Shown here piece by piece: positions 59,058-64,000 of a stretch of 64,000 bases of DNA. Within the stretch, counting starts at the first letter, position 1; every line of letters begins with the position of its first letter. The DNA is taken from positions 26,545,600 to 26,609,599 of the forward strand of contig NC_034014.1 in the NCBI RefSeq assembly GCF_000346465.2, written 5' to 3'. This DNA is from Prunus persica. Taxonomy: Eukaryota > Streptophyta > Magnoliopsida > Rosales > Rosaceae. Under the pieces are notes generated by a model. The model had not been told where the DNA came from and searched no databases. It was given only the letters and a program-made list of their open reading frames with translations. The translations under genes were made by a program, and so were the position numbers.

Positions 59058-60616
59058 GAGAGTGGGAAAGAGATACGATGGAGAAAAGGATATATATATA
59101 TATATAATGATAAGATGGAAGAACCAAAGCTTGAATCTGGTGCTTCCAGCAGCGGGGAAGTATGCTTGCCCTTCTTCTTGAGTTTAAGAACCAGGCCCCA
59201 AGAGTGCTTCGAAAAACTTGTGGAGCCTTAGAAAATACTTTGGTTCTTCTCACCAACAAGATAGAAAATTGTTACAGATCAATATTATGGCTTGGCATGA
59301 GAAGCTTGTAGCATGGGAGCTAAGCTTTCACGAGTTTAAAAGTAGAGAGAAAGAGCTTGAATTTCTTATGGAAACGAAGGTTTAGAGCAAGGGGTAGAAA
59401 GAAATCTGGGGGGATTTTGACTAAGGAAGAGAGTGAGAGATGGAAATAGAGAATGGAGTGTCTTGAGTAAATTTCCAACTGCTTGACAAAGATTGGTCGC
59501 GCTCCTGGATTGTGTCTTTGCTGGGTAGAAGGTGCCTCTTTTTATAGGCGCTGGAACCCTCAATTTTATCAGGCATCTATCTCCATTTCTCTTCACTTTC
59601 TTCCATTTCAACCTCATTTAGTGAAACTTCCCCAGTGTGCGCACTTAGGCACGAAGCCTTTTTGGGGTTCCAAGATCTTCACACAGCTGGATTTCTTTAT
59701 GTGGGTGAGGCGCCCACCACTTTTCTCTCTGGTTTTCCTATTTGAGCTTGCAGAAGAAAGGAACATGGGTAGATGCATTAGTGTAATGGGTATTCCTCCT
59801 ACGCATATGAATTTCCTTTAGTTTTTGCAGTGGCTTACCATTTGACTTGGTTCTGAGGCTTTTGACAATGCTAGATACGATGCTAGATATTTTATAAGGT
59901 ACTGAGCTGTGCTTTTTTCTAAGGTATTGGGTCATTGACATTCTATATCCAGCTGCCTGTGAGTTTGGTTTGGTCAAGCTGCTGAAAGTAGCTTATTTGC
60001 TTTGTTTTTTACAAGGTGTTGGATGTCTTAGCTGATGTAGGATTTTTCTAAATGTTGCAGACCATTGGATATTCTCCAAAAATATTGGGTCACTTTTCTC
60101 TCTCTCATGCTTACTCATATGTTTGGGCTCAAGAAATGGACTTGAGTTTAGGTGCTCCCAAGCAGCCCAAAACTTTCATTCCTTGAACCTTCAGTGGGCC
60201 TCATGAATACTCGTAACCATTCATACCACAACCCGCTCAACAATCCCCAGGCATTCGAGTAACTTCAGCCCACTTAAGCTTGTAGCATAGCTTGATGCCA
60301 AAATAATGTTTTAATTTGGCGTTGCACGTTGCTTGGCGTGTTTGTGCTCGAGCTTTCCCGTATTGCAGTGGGCTATAGCCGGGCTAAACGATGCTTGACA
60401 GGACAGTAAACGCTGGTTCATAGAACCAATATATTTTACAGGCTCGTTACGGCCTCTCTGCATGGTGTGTTTGCTTGGCGTGGCATGTGGACCATAACTT
60501 GCGTAAGCGCATACGACAAGTTCTTGCATACCCAAGTCAGGCTTCTTTCCTAGTTAAGTGTTGTATTGGGCCAAAAATATATTTGGGCCCAAACTTAGAT
60601 TTTTTGGGCCTCAACA
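58576..60616. mobile_element. Candidate 2.0-kb solo LTR
   Basis: Begins tgttgggggcttttgttgag and ends gggcctcaaca, obeying the TG..CA rule with TGTTG/CAACA short inverted ends. Flanks are ccaac (58571-58575) and ccagc (60617-60621), a 4-of-5 target duplication. The body has a long GA microsatellite (about 58999-59051), a TA tract (59091-59107), and no gag or pol frames. Long LTRs without internal region fit a Gypsy solo LTR. Support comes from the ends only. Confidence 0.45.
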
Positions 60617-61458
60617 CCAGCTAACACAGTGTTAGGACTCAAGATCCCATATTGGAAAAAGAACATATCATAGAGAGCTCGTTTTGTACACTGTATTAGA
60701 CTCTGAATATGAGTAAATAGTTCATGTCAAGTATTTGGTGTCAACTTATATTATTTAATTACATGACTATTTTAAACGGGTTGGACTTTTAATATTCTCC
60801 TTACCTAACTAACTAATACAACCCACACACCCCGATTTAGATAATACCAAGGTGGATTCAGGAATTTTACTAAGGTGGACTAATTTTTTTTTTTCTTTAA
60901 AGCAATTGGCATCCTTGCCGCGAGTGCGGGAGACTTTTTTCCCATCACGTGTGTGTAGTGCAACTTACAATTTTTCAAAAACAATTTCCTATCACATGAG
61001 TAGTGCGACTCAAAATTTAACAAACAAACCCTAAATCATAAAAACTTAACAATAACAATTAAAATTGAAAATAAAATAAAAATAAAGAGAGAAACTTAAC
61101 AAGATTAAAGAACCCACTAAAGATATGTCGATACAATTTTGGAGAGGAAGATAGCCACTTCTTCTTTGGTTCTCTCGTGCTTTTAGGCAAATTTGTTTGT
61201 TTGGCTTGGCTTGCTTCCTGGTTGGAGGCTTGTTTTTTTTTTTTTTTTTTTTTGGTCAAATGGTTGGAGGCTTTTGTCCTATTATTTTCTTCTATTTTTT
61301 TTGGGCTTAGTGGATTCCTTATCCACTCCTTATGTGTGGGGTTAAAGATGACTAAGTGGGTAGCCTTCTTTTTATATAAAGTGATAGGCTGGTTTCTAAA
61401 ATTCATAAGTCTGCCTGCACCTTTAAGCTTATTTACTAAATCAGGACTGGGATGGAGT
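60617..61458. other. Gene-free stretch with retroelement debris
   Basis: tgttaggactcaagatccca at 60632 resembles the start of the TRIM LTR family seen at 61.46 kb. A hAT-type piece, aggtggattcaggaatttta, lies at 60850. A T tract lies at 61233-61254. Confidence 0.35.
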
Positions 61459-61784
61459 GTTGATCCGTTGTTGGATAATACATGCTTAATTATACAAAGT
61501 GGTTTGAGAGCTCATAGGCATCCTTCCCTTACAAGCCAGTTTTTAGGGGCAAGTTTTTTTTTTTTTTTTGTCAGATATGGGCAAGTTCTACACATGGGTT
61601 CTTAACATTTGGTATCAGAGCCTAGCACCATGCAACTAGGCCCAAGCGACCATTAAGCTTAATTAAGATGATATCGAGTCATTGATCCCACATTTGAAAA
61701 ATAGAATATCATAGAGTGGTTTAAGAGCTTATAGGCACCCTTCCGTTACAAGCCAGTTTAAATTCTACCCATGTGTTTTTAACA
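61459..61784 (+). mobile_element. TRIM retrotransposon with Met-tRNA primer-binding site
   Basis: Two LTR-like copies (61459-61607 and 61680-61784) share agtggttt-agagct-ataggc, ccttacaagccagttt and end in ttaaca. Three bases after the first lies tggtatcagagc (61610-61621), the plant primer-binding site complementary to initiator Met-tRNA. The interior is only about 70 bases, so it is a terminal-repeat retrotransposon in miniature, non-autonomous. Confidence 0.72.
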
Positions 61785-61912
61785 CACAATTTAACTTCCA
61801 GGCATGGATTCAAGTCAAACAGTTAATGAAAAATGTGATCTCTTTTTCAACACTGGAATAATTAAGATACTTTCCCATTACAAAATATTGCTCCATAAAA
61901 CATGGTTTATAT
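61785..61912. other. Short spacer
   Basis: No feature recognised. Confidence 0.4.
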
Positions 61913-62774
61913 TAGGTCTGGGCACGGATCGATTTGGAATGGTAGAAGGTTCTTCCAACCAAACCAAAGACTTCAGATCAGTTAACCTAATATTTGATTC
62001 AGATTGGTTCGGTACTCCGATAGTACTGTAATAAAAAACATACTATAAAAATACAATTTATAAAACTTTCACATAACATAAGTTCTTGAACAAATACACC
62101 AAATTATCCTTGTAAAATATAAAAATCCAATAGTCTAATTCATCGAAGTATGAAATCAAATAACTTAGTCACTATATCATTCAATATATACTCAAGATGT
62201 ACTGGGAGCCACTTGTGTTTGTTATTTGAACCTTTGAGTGTTCTTTTTACTGAATTCTCTACATTTATGTAAATAATTTTGACATTTGTTCCACGTTGGG
62301 TTTTTTAGTTTTCATGCTGAATCCAACCATATAAAGAACATAAAATTTGGATTAAAGATTGGAAAGTTACAGGTAAATAAAGGAGACAAAGGTCGAAACT
62401 GGAAAACATAGGAAGTTCATAAATTCCTCTCTCACCAAAAAGTGCTACAATGCTTGGGATACAATAATGATAAAGCAATGATACAATGGTGATAAAAAAG
62501 TGATACAGCAGTGATACAAAATGTTGATTGTATTTACCTTTGGTTTCTTGTTTTGTATTTAAATAATAAAATAAGTATAAATATCAGATCGATATGGGTT
62601 TCCGTCCGGTTAGGAATATTGTTTCTGTTAACCAAACCAAACCAAACATTTCGATACGGATCGAATCAGATCGAAATAATTAAAATTAAAAAATAATTAT
62701 TTAACCAAACTAAATCAAACTGTCAATACAGTACGATCGTTACGCAGATAATTCGGATAAGATCCCCACCCCTA
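61913..62774. mobile_element. MITE of the TAGGGGTGGG family, 862 bp
   Basis: Left end taggtctgggcacggatcga, right end (inverse) taggggtggggatcttatcc. Flanked by gtttatat (61905-61912) and atttatat (62775-62782), an 8-base duplication with one change, as in hAT elements. Internal ggttcggtactcc and tacggatcgaatcagatcg pieces are typical of the family. Non-coding. Confidence 0.65.
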
Positions 62775-62979
62775 ATTTATATAATGTTGCATGTTATTGT
62801 TTTTAATTAAACTATTGAATTCTACTCATGTTGTGTCACTGCCAACTGCATATTACTATACCGTAGACATAGACATATAATTTCCAAACAAAACCATACC
62901 ATACACATGGTTAATAAAAGAATCCATAAACCGGTACTAGCTACTGTGCCATCTATTCCAACTTTAGATCACCCAACAT
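62775..62979. other. Short spacer
   Basis: No feature recognised. Confidence 0.4.
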
Positions 62980-64000
62980 CCCTACGAGTACGATACGAAC
63001 ACAACTTCACCACCCTTCCTAAAACCAAACGGCTTCACCAACATTCCTTCACAGCCAAGCAGCCCAATTTCTTGCGGGCGTATAGTGAAGAATTTAGCCC
63101 ATGATTCTGCAACACTATACTCTTTCATCACCCGCAAGTGAAAACAAGAAACATAAACACTTCCATCGGACCGCCGCTTTTCATGTTGCTCAAAGAAAGC
63201 AAGCGATTCGCTGTATCTTAAAATAAACAAAGCAAAAATATGTTCCCACACCCATTCTTCTGCGTCTCCGCAGAGTGGCTTTGAGCAACAGGATCTTGCC
63301 AAATAATTCAGCGGACAAATCAAATGACACGATTAGGGGTGGGCATCAAAACCGAATAACCGAATTAAACTGGACCGAAGAACATTTAAAAAAAAAAAAC
63401 ATGTTGACCAAAAAATCAAACCTAATTCAAAAAACCGAACCAAACCGTCTCCAATCGATTCCCGTTCCAGTTTTATACCCCAACAAACTGAACTGGACTG
63501 AACCGAACATGCCAAATTAAAAAATATATAATTTTAATATTTATTTATATCTAATGCTATATTTTTAATCTCATAACTAATATTTACCCAAGTTCAATTT
63601 CACAACATCTCTCTTTTCTAGCCTCAATATTTATGTTTGTATGAAATTGGATAATTTGTTAATTTTCAAGCCAAAAAATAAAATTTCAGTTGAAATTTGT
63701 ATAAAAAAATCATTTGAAATAATAATAATCAGGTTCAAAACCGAACCAGGCCAGAACCGGATCGAAACTAGTTCAACCTGAATTGGACAATTTTATAAAT
63801 TTTTTTGTTAAAACTAGACCAAGCTGAACCGAATAAATAATACCAGTTTTGGTTCCAATCTGAGGCAAAAACCGGCCGAATCAAACCGTGCACACCCCTA
63901 GACACGATTAGCTTATCGTCCTCGTGTATAACAGACTACCACATCCAATGCAGAGCACCATTAACAAAAGCATGTTTATTATCATCGGTAGGCCCTCCAG
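62980..64000 (-). pseudogene. F-box/FBA pseudogene split by a MITE (runs off the window)
   Basis: Minus-strand sequence matches the intact F-box gene at 51.5-51.9 kb. From the edge it reads FVNGALHW, a stop, VIHEDDKLIV; then the MITE (63334-63900); then FDLSAELFGKIL. After a frame change come RYSESLAFFEQHEKRR, LRVMKEYSVAESWAKFFTI and LVKPFGFRKGGEVVF, with the homology fading by 62980. Lesions: the MITE insertion, at least one frameshift between GKIL and RYSES, and a stop near the edge. The F-box part would lie beyond position 64000. Confidence 0.82.
63334..63900. mobile_element. hAT-like MITE with perfect 8-bp target duplication
   Basis: Left end taggggtgggcatcaaaacc, right end (inverse) taggggtgtgcacggtttga. 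gacacgat lies directly outside on both sides (63326-63333 and 63901-63908). Length 567 bases. The interior alternates accgaa/ggttcg blocks with an AT-rich core. It has no coding capacity and sits inside the F-box pseudogene. Confidence 0.9.

Noticed and set aside
63275..63520. 81-residue frame rich in N, T and P
   Set aside because: It spans the junction of the F-box pseudogene and the MITE and reads accgaa-type repeats.

Overview
The window is nuclear DNA from a flowering plant, most likely a woody rosid such as a Rosaceae species. Genes carry GT-AG introns, intergenic DNA is AT-rich and packed with small transposons, and there are a plant MIR164 hairpin, PPR and F-box/FBA genes, LURP-one-related genes and 5S-rRNA-bearing Cassandra LTRs. 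The family-level guess is inference.

Layout. The first bases hold the start of a BAHD acyltransferase gene (- strand, cut by the edge). 1.4-2.0 kb: a short serine-rich protein of unknown function (+). 7.65-8.07 kb: a WUN1/SAG20-like NTF2-fold protein (+). 8.7-9.8 kb: a DUF2985-like membrane protein (-) with a four-copy tandem repeat just upstream. 11.9-19.5 kb: a 24-exon gene (-) that I could splice fully in frame into a 945-residue protein made of two fused D-alanine--D-alanine ligase modules with a likely plastid transit peptide. 19.5-29 kb is gene-poor and transposon-rich. 29.3 kb: a MIR164 precursor with intact mature and star arms. 32.2-33.6 kb: an intronless PPR gene (-), with a possible small spliced gene next to it.

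37-43.6 kb is a cluster of three tandem, same-strand, three-exon LURP-one-related genes that share exon phases and an upstream W-box. 44-48.2 kb holds a degraded fragment and a multi-exon gene or young pseudogene of unknown family, preceded by a 75-bp minisatellite. A weak relative of one of its exons appears in a 36-kb inverted repeat.

48.9-64 kb is a transposon-rich F-box region: an intact F-box/FBA gene (-), a copy of its flanks lacking the coding sequence, and an F-box pseudogene at the right edge split by a MITE with 8-bp target duplications. Among the transposons are two Cassandra solo LTRs, a Mutator-like MITE with 9-bp duplications, long foldback elements, a TRIM with a primer-binding site, and a 2.5-kb foldback that contains a broken LBD transcription-factor gene.

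The protein-coding genes do not form a pathway. The only clear functional grouping is the LOR tandem cluster, probably defence-related. The most unusual items are the LBD fragment inside the foldback, the coding-deleted F-box copy, the inverted exon duplication at 36 kb, and the unknown gene at 46.6-48.2 kb.
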